Shown here: piece after piece, positions 35,135 to 44,808 of the stretch
Layout: each line of letters opens with the position of its first letter
Numbering within the stretch: position 1 is the stretch's first letter
Position numbers and translations under genes: made by a program
The notes under the pieces: generated by a model
What the model saw: the letters and a program-made list of their open reading frames with translations, nothing else
Databases searched by the model: none
Told to the model about the DNA's origin: nothing
DNA from: Chitinophaga polysaccharea
GTDB lineage: Bacteria; Bacteroidota; Bacteroidia; Chitinophagales; Chitinophagaceae
Direction: 5' to 3'
NCBI RefSeq assembly: GCF_007829335.1
Contig: NZ_VIWO01000008.1
Coordinates: 124,001 to 188,000 of the forward strand
Length of the DNA stretch: 64,000 nucleotides

Positions 35135-37783
35135 CTAGTTTCTTTCTTGCCCTAGATATCCCATCCACGCGGGAGCAGGTAATCCTTTTAAATAGTGATC
35201 AAAAAACTGTCTTAATCGAATACTAAAATCTACTGCTGATTTCCCATCTATATGATGGCTCCCATCTGTATACTCCAACAACCAAACTCTCTTGCCCAGC
35301 CTTCGTAATGCCATGAATAATTCTAGTGCTTGTGAGAAGGAACATATTTCATCATTTGTCGTATGCATCAACAATAATGGTGTGATTGCTTTGTCAGCGT
35401 TGAAAATCGCAGAGTTTCTAATATACATGTCTGGCGCCTGCCACAAAGTTCCTCCCATCCGTCCTTGTCCTCCAGGTTCAAAATATGCCTGCAGACTTTT
35501 CCCTCCTCGTGTTATACTTCCATATGCACTCACAAAATCAGACATACTACTTGATGAGTATGCCGCTGAAAAAATACCTGTATGAGTAACCAAATAATTG
35601 GTTTGAATTCCTCCAAAACTACACCCTCCAATACCCATTCTACTTTTATTAACATAAGGAAGTCTTTCGACATATTTGGCAGCGGAAGTAAGTGCACTCA
35701 ATGTACTTGTCATTGGATCTCCGACAACATAATTAATATCAGGTAAAAAAACCAAATATCCATTACTGACATATGTAGGAATGTCTATATTACAGCCGTT
35801 ACTAAGATTGGATGGAATAAGGTAATCGTTTAATTCAAATGATTTCTTCTCATAATAATGAAATATAACTGGATACTTTTTCTTGGGATCAAAATCATCA
35901 GGTTTATATAACACCCCCTGCAAATCTTCCCCCTTTTCTGTCTTCCATGAATGAAGCTCAGTCGTATACCAGTTAAACGACTTTTCTGGTTGAAGAGTAC
36001 TAATCGGATAAAAATTTATGAAATCCCTGGTATAGAAAAAATTTGGGTATTCCGTTGCATTCATCCTTACCACAATAAAAGCATCCTTATCTCTCGCTTT
36101 TAATGGGTATATTCCATTTCGCATGACATATGGATTATCGATCAACTGATATATATAATTTCCCATTGTTAATTTCCTCGGCACTACATCCTTTCCTAAT
36201 GTCTTTTCATAATAACCGTTTTCCTTAGTGTCTATGCTCACTGCATTCAATAAAAGCGGCTGACTCCTCAATATTTCTCGATTCGAATACTCAGCTAATC
36301 CAAGATAAAATATGATATTATTCTGTTTACCGAATCCACTAGTAATGTTCACTGGATTCTCTATTCCCTTGGGATCGATCATCCAAATATCAAAACGATC
36401 ATATATTAACACACTCTCATCATCTTTAGTCCATGTAGCTATTCCTCTAGGCTTATCCCCAATATCTTTGAAATAATATCCATACCAAGAAGTCTTTATT
36501 CCCTCAGTAATATTCCGGTATTTACCTGAAGCAATCTCATAGCTCACATACTCCGCGTTTTCGTTATCAAAATAAACAATATATTTCCCATTAGGAGAAA
36601 TAGCTGCAATATGTGGCCCTTTAAATTTCAACAACACGTTAATTCGGCCGTCAGCGGATCGAGTATAAAACCTTGAAAAAAACCTTTCGTTCCTAATACT
36701 CTCCTCCAAATCCGCCTCCTCAGGTATACTCTCCACTAGATGCATAGCGTCATCTGCACTACTCCCTAATATAAATTCATTATCTTTCCTAAGGCAAGTA
36801 ACTCGCCGGCTATCAACATCCACAACCATAGTACCAAATCGATCCTTATGCAAATCGGACACCTGCTGCGTTAATTGTAATTTTGGATCTTGATAGCTCC
36901 AGATTTTCACTATTGATGATTCACTCTTCCCTTCATCAACCATTCCCTCCTTTGTCACCGTAAAGAATACATACTTTCCATTTGCACTTATCTTCAAAAT
37001 ATTATCGAGCACAAACTCTCGGTTACTGCTAAAAATATTCTGATCAACAAGCAAAACTGGCATATTAGACCTCTCTTTATAAAGCCAAATTTTCTTACTG
37101 CCACTTTCTTCATCAGTAGTTATAAATACAGCTGCTGATGGAAAGCTATTAATAAGTATACTTTCTACTCTCCGACCACACCACATTATTATCTCCTTTC
37201 TTTTTTCAAGGTTATGCCATACTATTTTTTGTTCACCAAGGCAATTAGGGTCACCTATAACATATAGCAAAATTCTCCCATCATCACTAAAACAAAAATT
37301 ACTCACCAAAGAGTAAATCACTTCTCTCCTCGTAATAAAGTTCACTAACACCATATCTTCCTTTCCTACGTGCTTAAATGCCAACCACTCTCCATTTCCA
37401 TTAGTTGGAATTTTAAAATAATGGACACCGAGTGTCCTATCAAAATACGCACTGCCTAATAAGATAGTATACAACGTATTTGCAGTATCAATTAAAACCG
37501 CCCTCCGGCTATCTGACGTAAATTGTGAATAATATATATTAGCAAATTTCACTTCCCAGCTTCCTTTTCTCTTTTTTAGCACAACTGTATCCGACTTCTT
37601 TGATGCATTATAAAAAGCATAAGTTATGTACTTCCCATCAGGCGCTATAGCGGGATCTTTCAAATACGGCCATCTATCGTAAGCGGTATCATTGATAGCC
37701 GGCTTTGCGGTCTTCTGAGAATAGCAATCTATAAAAAAAATTGCAAAAAAAATCGTAAAAATTATAGTCTTTACTAGAGTCAT
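35135..37783 (-). CDS. S9 prolyl-oligopeptidase-family protein (copy 1)
   Basis: From the ATG at 37783 it is 882 residues; a GTG two codons upstream is less likely. A signal peptide or anchor lies at the N-terminus (TIIFTIFFAIFFIDCYSQ). Residues about 30-620 look like a WD/beta-propeller (YDRWPYLKDPAIAPDGKYITYAF, ISPNGKYIVYFDN), and the C-terminal 250 form an alpha/beta hydrolase with GGCSFGG (Ser about 722), an Asp in HTTNDE (about 811) and His in TDGSHH (about 843). The triad appears intact, so it should be an active exported serine peptidase. It is a paralogue of the gene at 44809 and converges on the truncated small ORF. Confidence 0.85.
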   Translation of the reverse strand: MTLVKTIIFTIFFAIFFIDCYSQKTAKPAINDTAYDRWPYLKDPAIAPDGKYITYAFYNASKKSDTVVLKKRKGSWEVKFANIYYSQFTSDSRRAVLIDTANTLYTILLGSAYFDRTLGVHYFKIPTNGNGEWLAFKHVGKEDMVLVNFITRREVIYSLVSNFCFSDDGRILLYVIGDPNCLGEQKIVWHNLEKRKEIIMWCGRRVESILINSFPSAAVFITTDEESGSKKIWLYKERSNMPVLLVDQNIFSSNREFVLDNILKISANGKYVFFTVTKEGMVDEGKSESSIVKIWSYQDPKLQLTQQVSDLHKDRFGTMVVDVDSRRVTCLRKDNEFILGSSADDAMHLVESIPEEADLEESIRNERFFSRFYTRSADGRINVLLKFKGPHIAAISPNGKYIVYFDNENAEYVSYEIASGKYRNITEGIKTSWYGYYFKDIGDKPRGIATWTKDDESVLIYDRFDIWMIDPKGIENPVNITSGFGKQNNIIFYLGLAEYSNREILRSQPLLLNAVSIDTKENGYYEKTLGKDVVPRKLTMGNYIYQLIDNPYVMRNGIYPLKARDKDAFIVVRMNATEYPNFFYTRDFINFYPISTLQPEKSFNWYTTELHSWKTEKGEDLQGVLYKPDDFDPKKKYPVIFHYYEKKSFELNDYLIPSNLSNGCNIDIPTYVSNGYLVFLPDINYVVGDPMTSTLSALTSAAKYVERLPYVNKSRMGIGGCSFGGIQTNYLVTHTGIFSAAYSSSSMSDFVSAYGSITRGGKSLQAYFEPGGQGRMGGTLWQAPDMYIRNSAIFNADKAITPLLLMHTTNDEICSFSQALELFMALRRLGKRVWLLEYTDGSHHIDGKSAVDFSIRLRQFFDHYLKGLPAPAWMGYLGQERN

Positions 37784-38210
37784 TGGCACGATAATTTATA
37801 TCCAATTTAAATTTTCCTATTGCAACTGAATGTCAGTAGAAATCCTGACTTAAGAAGATGTGTGTCAAATAAGTACTTAGAAATAAAATAAACACTGCGA
37901 GCTATCAATAGCATTCGTATTGCAGTAGATAAACATACATTTGGCTCAGCAAACGATAGTACATAAGGAAAACTCCAAGGGATATTCTCAACTGACCAAT
38001 CTACCATCAAGAGATAATACTCGATAGCTATATTACATATTCCAGGGTCTCTTCGCTACTCACAAACATTTAACATTAAAAATTAGGCATTCTTCAAAAA
38101 CTATGCAAAGGATTTTACTAAATTTAACCGACTAAATCTACTTAAAAAACATATTACCAAATATACTAGCTATCCAAACTACAGTCCTCTTTAACTAAAA
38201 AACTACAACT
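37784..38210. other. AT-rich intergenic region
   Basis: This stretch separates the divergent S9 gene and the small secreted protein gene. No gene, terminator or exact TAnnTTTG box is seen; presumably both promoters lie here. Confidence 0.45.
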
Positions 38211-38471
38211 ATGAAAAAAGCAAAATTCGCACTAGCAACTGTGATTTCTGTAGCCATCGCTGGGTCAGCGATAGCATTCAAGGCACACAAAACAATATCC
38301 ACCTTCTATACCCCTGGAACAACCAATACAACTATTTTAATCGTATGCAACTCTCCAGTATCCTTATCGTATACTATAGATCCATTCGGTCCATTCACAA
38401 TACAAGCTTCAACATCGGTGGATAACACCCACCCATGCGGCGTAGTACGGGTAAGGATGATTGCTGAATAG
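38211..38471 (+). CDS. Small secreted two-cysteine protein (copy 1)
   Basis: An 86-residue protein. The leader MKKAKFALATVISVAIAGSA with AFKA at 22-25 looks like a Sec signal peptide; the mature part is about 60 residues with exactly two cysteines, C46 and C76. It aligns without gaps to the protein at 44245 (40 identities in the first 81 residues by eye), sharing TPG, VCNSP, LSY, AS-V-VDN and C---RV positions. The pair suggests one disulfide. It may be a DUF6520-like or new family; the function is unknown. It faces the beta-barrel gene and is followed by a hairpin. Confidence 0.8.
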   Translation: MKKAKFALATVISVAIAGSAIAFKAHKTISTFYTPGTTNTTILIVCNSPVSLSYTIDPFGPFTIQASTSVDNTHPCGVVRVRMIAE

Positions 38472-38505
38472 AAGCAAAGTCTCTTGTCAAGGTCTGAAGC
38501 ATATA

Positions 38506-38537
38506 GGAAACTGTCCTTTTGGGGAAAGACAGTTTCC
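38506..38537. terminator. Hairpin after small protein copy 1
   Basis: GGAAACTGTC and GACAGTTTCC form a perfect 10-bp stem around a 12-nt loop, between two convergent genes. It lacks a long T-run, so it may act as a weak bidirectional terminator or a transcript-end structure. Confidence 0.6.
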
Positions 38538-38608
38538 CTATTCTAACTAGCCCCAAAATAGGTATTATCAATTCAAAGAATTTGAGATGAAGGTTGCCAA
38601 TTTATTAC

Positions 38609-41263
38609 CTACCTCTTCCCTAAAAAGTAAGAAAACCTCAACATAAAGAACTGCTCTAGTATACTAGACCTTGCATCTTCAATATAGTTAACACCTATAT
38701 TTCTACTTACACTTGTATTCTGTCGTAGAAGATCATGTCCTTCCGCTTTCAAAAGAAACTGCCTACGCAAACCCCAAAACCTAGAAAGTGAAACATTGAG
38801 CATAAAAACGCTAATATTCTGATCCGTCATTCCCCCTGTTACAAAACGATAGTTAAAATCGCTACCAAATGCAATACCTAGCGGAAGATTTAGCTCACCA
38901 TTAAAAGATAATCCCGCAACAAAGTATCTACTATTTATCCCTAATTGACCTTGATATTTCACATTGTCATAGTTTAAAACAGCTGAGGCCATACAATCAA
39001 AAAATTTCCCATACGTATAGCTATACCTGGTTGTCTGAGTAAACGAAATGCTACGAGTATTTCGTTCTATTCCATCAACATATCCCGGAGTATTTCGGAG
39101 CCTATAAACCAAACCAAAATTCAACATATTCTTCTTGTTATTTACCGGAATTCCTTTGTCAATAATAATACTAAAACTGTATGCTTTGTCAACATTCTCC
39201 GGTTGTATTATCTGCCGTCCAACTGAATCAGTTAAAACATTATTCACGAACTGATTCTTCGTAATAATTCCAGTGAAATTAACCGAAAGAGAATGCATCG
39301 AAACAGGGTCAAACATTTTGTAATTTAAAAATAAATTATTCGTCTCTGCGGGTTGCAGTTGAACATTACCTCGTCTAACATACAATGGATTACTATTGTC
39401 AATAACAGGCTGTAACTGATCCAAACCAGGCAATTGGATTCCCTTTTGATAATACAATCGAATCTCTTCTTTACCGCTAAACATATAACCCATCTTCGCC
39501 TCTGGCAACAGCACGTTCTTTTTCAACAGTGTATTACTCCCAAATGTATTATTTGCGTTATCTAATTTAAATAGAAAAGTGGCGACGGAAACTTCGTAGT
39601 CAAACCTATTCCTTTTCACCCCCCATCCAATTTTTCCCAAGTAATGCTGATTTATACTTCGAAAGCTATTACTCAGGCTGTCATTAAAATGATCATACTT
39701 CCCTGTGTAGAAATCATAGTCAAACATCATACGATTCGACCTACCTTCCGTTTTATCCTCTGCCAATGTGAATAAAAAAAATCCGTTCTTCGCTATTGGT
39801 TCCCTATAACTAGCCATAAAAAAAATTTGTCTATTGCCCCCCTCATAATCACCTGTCTGATTGATAGAGTCAACCGAAATATGGCCGTTCCCCCGTCGAT
39901 ACACACTATTTGAAACGTTATAAGGCCCTTGGCCATCCTTCCCATAACTATAGCTTACCGAAACATCGAGTGAGCGTCCTTCTTTCCTAAATTTTCTGCT
40001 ATAACTAATCATATTAGCCGCAGCGAACAGATTTCTTCTATTTAAATTCATAAGATACCCGCTATTAAGCTCTCGTTGTAATGAACCTTCCGACCTAAAA
40101 TCACTTCTTATATCTTGGAAGCTTTTTGAGAAGCTTATCTGGTTAACAAATGATATCTTTTGCAAAGAATCAATTCTAAATTCCAATTGTCCACTAATCC
40201 CATGGTCAATGTTATTGTTCAGAGAACGCGATTGTTCAGTATAAAAAAAAGAGGAATCTCCCACAAAATTCTTCTTGACAATACTTTTTCGATCATTATT
40301 TTTACTGCTATTCATTAAATAGCTAATATTCATACTTATTCTTCCACTAAAATCATTGTTATAGTTAACTCCAGACATCCATCTTCGCTCAATACCATCG
40401 GAGCTAACGTGCCCGTCATTTATATTATCACCATTTCCCAACAACATAAACTGCTGCCGACTATCAAATCGGCTTAAGTTATTCTTTATAAAGAAGCGAC
40501 CTTCTGTTCCATACCCACCAGTAAACTCTCCATTCAAAGTTCTCTTTTTTCTTTCTTTTATGGTAAGATTAATTACTTTCTCTCTACCTCCTGCCGACAC
40601 ACCATCCGTTACTGAGTGCTCCTTATCCCTATCAATCACCTGTATCTTCTCAATCAAATCTGCTTGCAAATTCTTTCCAATTACTCCAGATCCGTTAATA
40701 CCAAACAACGACCTTCCATTAACAGTAACAGCCTTCACAACCTCCCCATTGACCTTTATATCACCGTTTTCGTCTACCTGCACACCCGGCAATCGTTTGA
40801 GCAAGTCTTCAAGAGAAGCATTCTCACGGGTAGAAAAAGATCCCGCATTAAACTCCAATGTATCTCTAGATAGACGAAAAGATTCCTTTTTCTTAACAAT
40901 TTCAATCTGAGAAAGCGTCACACCAGTCTTTGCTAGTACTATATTTCCTACGTCCACGACTTCGCCACCCACTATTTCCCTCACCGAACTCAATGAACTT
41001 TGGTAACCAACAAATGTTACCAGTAAACTGTACTTTCCTGCGGGTAAACTATCAAAAAAGAAAGCACCATTATTATCTGTAAAACAAATCGCAGCTTTTG
41101 ATGAGTCTTTTGAACGCAAACAGTTTACCGTGGCGGAAGGAAGCCACTCTTTCAGTTCATTATCATAAACCCGCCCTTTAATCTTTATGTTTTTAAAAGA
41201 CTGAGACCAAGCATGATTAATAAACAAAAAAATAAACAAGGTCAGCACAACTAATTTTCTCAT
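38609..41263 (-). CDS. TonB-receptor-like outer-membrane beta-barrel protein
   Basis: An 884-residue protein: signal peptide (LFIFLFINHAWSQ), carboxypeptidase-D-like domain (KGRVYDNELKEWLPSATVNC), a plug-like domain (SLEDLLKRLPGVQVDENGDIKVNGEVVKAVTVNG) and a C-terminal barrel of the OMP_b-brl_3 type. It is not SusC-like (no SusC plug signature or SusD partner) and belongs to the family usually annotated as outer membrane beta-barrel protein or TonB-dependent receptor. The role of this copy is unknown. It lies in the AT-rich island facing the small secreted protein gene, so export, uptake or binding of that protein is one possibility. Confidence 0.85.
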   Translation of the reverse strand: MRKLVVLTLFIFLFINHAWSQSFKNIKIKGRVYDNELKEWLPSATVNCLRSKDSSKAAICFTDNNGAFFFDSLPAGKYSLLVTFVGYQSSLSSVREIVGGEVVDVGNIVLAKTGVTLSQIEIVKKKESFRLSRDTLEFNAGSFSTRENASLEDLLKRLPGVQVDENGDIKVNGEVVKAVTVNGRSLFGINGSGVIGKNLQADLIEKIQVIDRDKEHSVTDGVSAGGREKVINLTIKERKKRTLNGEFTGGYGTEGRFFIKNNLSRFDSRQQFMLLGNGDNINDGHVSSDGIERRWMSGVNYNNDFSGRISMNISYLMNSSKNNDRKSIVKKNFVGDSSFFYTEQSRSLNNNIDHGISGQLEFRIDSLQKISFVNQISFSKSFQDIRSDFRSEGSLQRELNSGYLMNLNRRNLFAAANMISYSRKFRKEGRSLDVSVSYSYGKDGQGPYNVSNSVYRRGNGHISVDSINQTGDYEGGNRQIFFMASYREPIAKNGFFLFTLAEDKTEGRSNRMMFDYDFYTGKYDHFNDSLSNSFRSINQHYLGKIGWGVKRNRFDYEVSVATFLFKLDNANNTFGSNTLLKKNVLLPEAKMGYMFSGKEEIRLYYQKGIQLPGLDQLQPVIDNSNPLYVRRGNVQLQPAETNNLFLNYKMFDPVSMHSLSVNFTGIITKNQFVNNVLTDSVGRQIIQPENVDKAYSFSIIIDKGIPVNNKKNMLNFGLVYRLRNTPGYVDGIERNTRSISFTQTTRYSYTYGKFFDCMASAVLNYDNVKYQGQLGINSRYFVAGLSFNGELNLPLGIAFGSDFNYRFVTGGMTDQNISVFMLNVSLSRFWGLRRQFLLKAEGHDLLRQNTSVSRNIGVNYIEDARSSILEQFFMLRFSYFLGKR

Positions 41264-41812
41264 AGATAATATTACCGTTCTCTAAGTTGAACATTATAAA
41301 TGAAACCAGATAGCAGTACATATGAGACGACTCAGAAATGAATAAAAAAATAGAACTGTGTGCATAATGCAGTGACAGCATATACTTTTGTAGTAATAGA
41401 CGAACAGCTATACTAAAGAGATAGGAAGAGTAAAATTAGCCAGAATTTCCTACCCATTACATAAAGTCATTCTGTTATTTACCCCGAATAGATCTTTAAC
41501 AAAACCCTCAAATACCAAAAACCATGTCAATTGGCAATATTAACCGCAAAGAACATCACCTTAATGGTAAGTGGTGCATCTCCAAAGCAATTCATATAAC
41601 AATAAATCATATAATGAATGGCTATCCAAAATTTCCAAATCACGAGAGCTAGAAAACTATCAACTATTATACATTCCAAGCTATTATAATAGCGCCATTG
41701 GGATAGTAAACAAGATATCAACGACAATTCCTAGGCAATGAAGCATTTCTTCTATAGATCTAGCTAAAACCTAAATACCTTAGAGTATATTGGTCCATTG
41801 AAAATAAACCAG
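41264..41812. other. AT-rich intergenic region
   Basis: No convincing gene is present. TACTTTTG at 41393-41400 matches TAnnTTTG on the plus strand and would give a leader of about 400 nt for the membrane protein gene; without a -33 box this is weak. Confidence 0.4.
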
Positions 41813-43486
41813 ATGCAGTTAGTAAAAATACCGCGTTCCGATCATCCAACAAGTAACACCATGGCTTCAACAGACAATATGCATACAGAAGTATCAAACA
41901 GAGAAGAGATACGTTCTACTAACATACATCAAGGTCACACGGACAAAGAAGAATCAGGAAATGACCTAAAAAAAAATATTAAAGCAGTCGCTTTTGACTC
42001 ATTAAATTTTAAAGAATATCTATTCAATTCTACATTTAATAAATGGTTAGTTGGAATAGGAATATTCGCTATAATAGTTCAATTCTCAATCTTCAAATTC
42101 TTTTATCCATATGCAGGCTTCATAAATGGAGATTCATATGTATATATCGAAACTGCCTACCATAACTTCCCGGTAAATACGTATCCCATTGGATACTCAA
42201 AATTCCTCAGATTAATAAGTGTTTTCACTCGCTCGGATACAGCTGTCGTAGCAATACAGTATTTACTATTGCAGCTTAGCACGCTATCTTTAGTGTTTAC
42301 AACATTTTATTTCTATGCTCCTCTCAAAACGACTAAAATAGTCTTATACGGATTCATGTTACTCAATCCAGCATACCTGTATCTATCGAATTACATTTCC
42401 AGCGATGCTTTCTTTCTTTCACTCAGTTTGATATGGTTTACACTCTTACTTTGGATTATCAACAAACCAAGCGCGCTTCTGATTTACTCAAGTGCCTTAA
42501 TTCTGTTCATGGCATTTACCGTACGATACAATGCTCTATTCTATCCAATTATTGGGATAGTTGCTTTATTACTTGGGAAGCGAAAAATACTAGCAAACAT
42601 AATAGGATTTGGAATGAGTATTTTGTTAATCGGCTTATTTATGCAAGCGACAAGCATTAAATATAAAGATATTACTGGCTATAAACAATTCACGCCGTTC
42701 TCAGGCTGGCAAATGGCAAACAACGCATTATATGCCTATAGATATGTAGATAGTGTACATGTAAAACCAGTTACACCCAAGCTCAAACAATTAGATAAAA
42801 TGGTCCGAAACTATTTCGATAGTAGTAGAAATATCGCACTACATCCACAGGAAGCTTTGGTAGCGAATACGTTTTATATGTGGGCACCAAACTCACCTCT
42901 ATCCTTATACATGGAAGAACAATTCAAAAATGACTCCACAGCATCAGCACTAAAAAAATGGGCCACAGTTGGTCCAATAATGAGTGACTACGGATCTTTT
43001 CTAATTAAAACATATCCAACGGAATTTATAAAATTTTATCTAATCCCCAACGCAATAAAATATTATGTTCCGCCAGTAGAATTTCTTGACCATTACAGCA
43101 CAGGTATTGACAGTGTAACTGAAATTGCAAAAGTATGGTTTGATTATAAAAGCCTGAAGCTAAAAACCCGTGTAAAGGATTACAATGTAAGTGTATTAAA
43201 CTATTACCCAATCCTAACCGGAAGCATGAATGTTCTGTTTATCTTGAGCCTATTAAGCTTTATATTCTTAAAGGGTTACAAAAAATACAAATTATTAAAA
43301 AGAGGATTGATGCTAGTTGTAGCATTATGGACAGTTAACTTTGCATTCAGTGTTTTTGCTTCACCTATCGCATTAAGATTTCAACTATTTCCAATTATAA
43401 TTTCATTAACGTTTACATCTCTATTGATGGAGTACCTCATAATTACTGCATTCAACAAAGAAATTGACGGATCGAGCGCAATTTAA
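41813..43486 (+). CDS. GT-C-like polytopic membrane protein
   Basis: About 557 residues from the ATG at 41813; an ATG at 41861 is also possible, and a TTG at 41798 less so. A charged 60-residue N-terminal tail precedes about 10-12 helices. The first periplasmic loop has an acidic motif (FINGDSYVYIETA), the position of the catalytic Asp in GT-C glycosyltransferases, followed by helix-rich sequence such as YISSDAFFLSLSLIWFTLLLW and a soluble loop of about 130 residues. A lipid-linked sugar transferase is the best guess, with moderate confidence. It precedes the thioredoxin and small-protein genes on the same strand. Confidence 0.6.
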   Translation: MQLVKIPRSDHPTSNTMASTDNMHTEVSNREEIRSTNIHQGHTDKEESGNDLKKNIKAVAFDSLNFKEYLFNSTFNKWLVGIGIFAIIVQFSIFKFFYPYAGFINGDSYVYIETAYHNFPVNTYPIGYSKFLRLISVFTRSDTAVVAIQYLLLQLSTLSLVFTTFYFYAPLKTTKIVLYGFMLLNPAYLYLSNYISSDAFFLSLSLIWFTLLLWIINKPSALLIYSSALILFMAFTVRYNALFYPIIGIVALLLGKRKILANIIGFGMSILLIGLFMQATSIKYKDITGYKQFTPFSGWQMANNALYAYRYVDSVHVKPVTPKLKQLDKMVRNYFDSSRNIALHPQEALVANTFYMWAPNSPLSLYMEEQFKNDSTASALKKWATVGPIMSDYGSFLIKTYPTEFIKFYLIPNAIKYYVPPVEFLDHYSTGIDSVTEIAKVWFDYKSLKLKTRVKDYNVSVLNYYPILTGSMNVLFILSLLSFIFLKGYKKYKLLKRGLMLVVALWTVNFAFSVFASPIALRFQLFPIIISLTFTSLLMEYLIITAFNKEIDGSSAI

Positions 43487-43542
43487 CAGACTTACTCCTT
43501 TCAAATAACATACAAAAATAGAATATTTAATATCAAAACATC

Positions 43543-44106
43543 ATGTCCAGAAAAGATATCTTGCCAACTACTATTATCATTCTTACTGGTATTCTCCTAT
43601 ATATTGGAGCTTGCAAAATATTGGGATATTCAATCTTATCTGGTGACGCTCAAAAACTAATCCCCTATAACAAACCAATACATACAGGGCATGAGGGGGA
43701 AATAATGCCAGCCATTGACATTCAATTATCTGATAGCATAACTTACTTGAATACTTCAAGCATATTGAAGGGCAGACCAATCGTACTATTCTACTTTAGT
43801 CCATACTGCCCATTTTGTCAATCACAAATGCATGAAATAACGGAAAATATAAGGCAATTAAAAACCATTGATTTCTTCCTAATAACGCCTTATTCATACC
43901 CTGAAATGAAAACGTTCTATGAGACAAATGAGTTAAAAAAGTTCTCAAACATTACTGTAGGAATAGATTATAGACAAAAATTCTCAGAATATTTCAAGGC
44001 GCAGGGTATTCCCTACTTGGCGATATACAATTCAGAAAAAAGGCTTAACAACGCGTTTCTGGGAGAAGTTAAACATCAACAATTAAAAATTGAATGTAAA
44101 AAATAA
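43543..44106 (+). CDS. Membrane-anchored thioredoxin-fold protein
   Basis: A 187-residue protein with one N-terminal transmembrane helix (residues about 7-25) and a periplasmic thioredoxin/TlpA-like domain. The redox centre is C89-P-F-C92 in VLFYFSPYCPFCQSQM, and the cis-Pro loop is QGIPYLAIYN near residue 158. It probably reduces or isomerises disulfides outside the cytoplasm. It lies between the GT-C-like gene and the small two-cysteine protein, which makes that protein a plausible client. This last point is inference. Confidence 0.83.
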   Translation: MSRKDILPTTIIILTGILLYIGACKILGYSILSGDAQKLIPYNKPIHTGHEGEIMPAIDIQLSDSITYLNTSSILKGRPIVLFYFSPYCPFCQSQMHEITENIRQLKTIDFFLITPYSYPEMKTFYETNELKKFSNITVGIDYRQKFSEYFKAQGIPYLAIYNSEKRLNNAFLGEVKHQQLKIECKK

Positions 44107-44244
44107 AAATATTGCGCAATAAGAGTTGGTGGAATACTTGCAAGTGAACCAACTCAAGATGGGGAAGCCGAAAACCATTATAATCGAGTAGGCAATTTTA
44201 CCAAACAAAGTTTAGCTTTTTGAATCAAAAAAGCATCTATCATT

Positions 44245-44502
44245 ATGAAACAAGCAAAATTCGCATTAACAGCTGTTGCTGTTCTGGCAGTTATCGGTGG
44301 TGCTCTGGCTTTTAAAGCAAATAGATCTCTGCACGACTTCTTCACCCCAGGACAAACTGCAACTACAACCAAATTAGTTTGTAACTCTCCAGCTCAGCTG
44401 TCTTATATTACAAACGCTCTGGGAGCAACAGTTATTACTGCTTCTGTTGCAGTTGACAACGTTAACGCTTGTCCTACTATCAGGGTACAGAAGGTTGACT
44501 AA
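44245..44502 (+). CDS. Small secreted two-cysteine protein (copy 2)
   Basis: An 85-residue paralogue of the protein at 38211. The leader is MKQAKFALTAVAVLAVIGGA with AFKA at 22-25, and the mature part carries C46 and C76 at exactly the same positions; no gap is needed in the alignment. Conserved features are a TPG at 34-36, VCNSP at 45-49, LSY and VDN---C---RV. It is probably secreted and disulfide-bonded. It sits 138 bp after the thioredoxin gene and converges on the second S9 peptidase gene. Whether it is a structural, signalling or antagonistic protein cannot be told. Confidence 0.8.
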   Translation: MKQAKFALTAVAVLAVIGGALAFKANRSLHDFFTPGQTATTTKLVCNSPAQLSYITNALGATVITASVAVDNVNACPTIRVQKVD

Positions 44503-44566
44503 TTCATCCAAATATCCAATTCATAAGAACTATTTATTATAAATTTGTTCTTAGAATATGACAACG

Positions 44567-44595
44567 GGGAAGCTACCTCTTAGGGGTAGTTTCCC
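44567..44595. terminator. Hairpin after small protein copy 2
   Basis: GGGAAGCTACC and GGTAGTTTCCC form an 11-bp stem with one wobble around a 7-nt loop. The outer GGGAA/TTCCC bases echo the hairpin after copy 1, so these ends may share an origin. The next 210 bp to 44808 hold no gene. Confidence 0.6.
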
Positions 44596-44808
44596 TTCCC
44601 ATTAATTAATATGAAATCTATCTCGCTCTAGCGTTTTATATGTTAATTCCCGAGCATCTTACATCATTCTATTCTTAATTTGCAAATACATTCTATTCTC
44701 ACCCCACAAAATTACTATATGCTTGCGATAGGCAAAATCTATGGGCAATGCGATAAAACTTTATCTTCCACTACTAATATTTGCCCACTATCTGTCAACT
44801 TTCGACAG

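Noticed and set aside
37807..38010. 67-codon minus-strand frame in the intergenic region
   Set aside because: No similarity to known proteins and no coding-like pattern; it fills a divergent promoter region.
41527..41727. 66-codon minus-strand frame between the barrel and GT-C-like genes
   Set aside because: No recognisable leader, motif or ribosome-binding context; composition matches AT-rich intergenic DNA.
38211..44502. Small proteins as RiPP precursors with a GG leader
   Set aside because: The leaders look like Sec signal peptides rather than double-glycine leaders, and no lanthipeptide, radical-SAM, grasp or peptidase-ABC gene is nearby.
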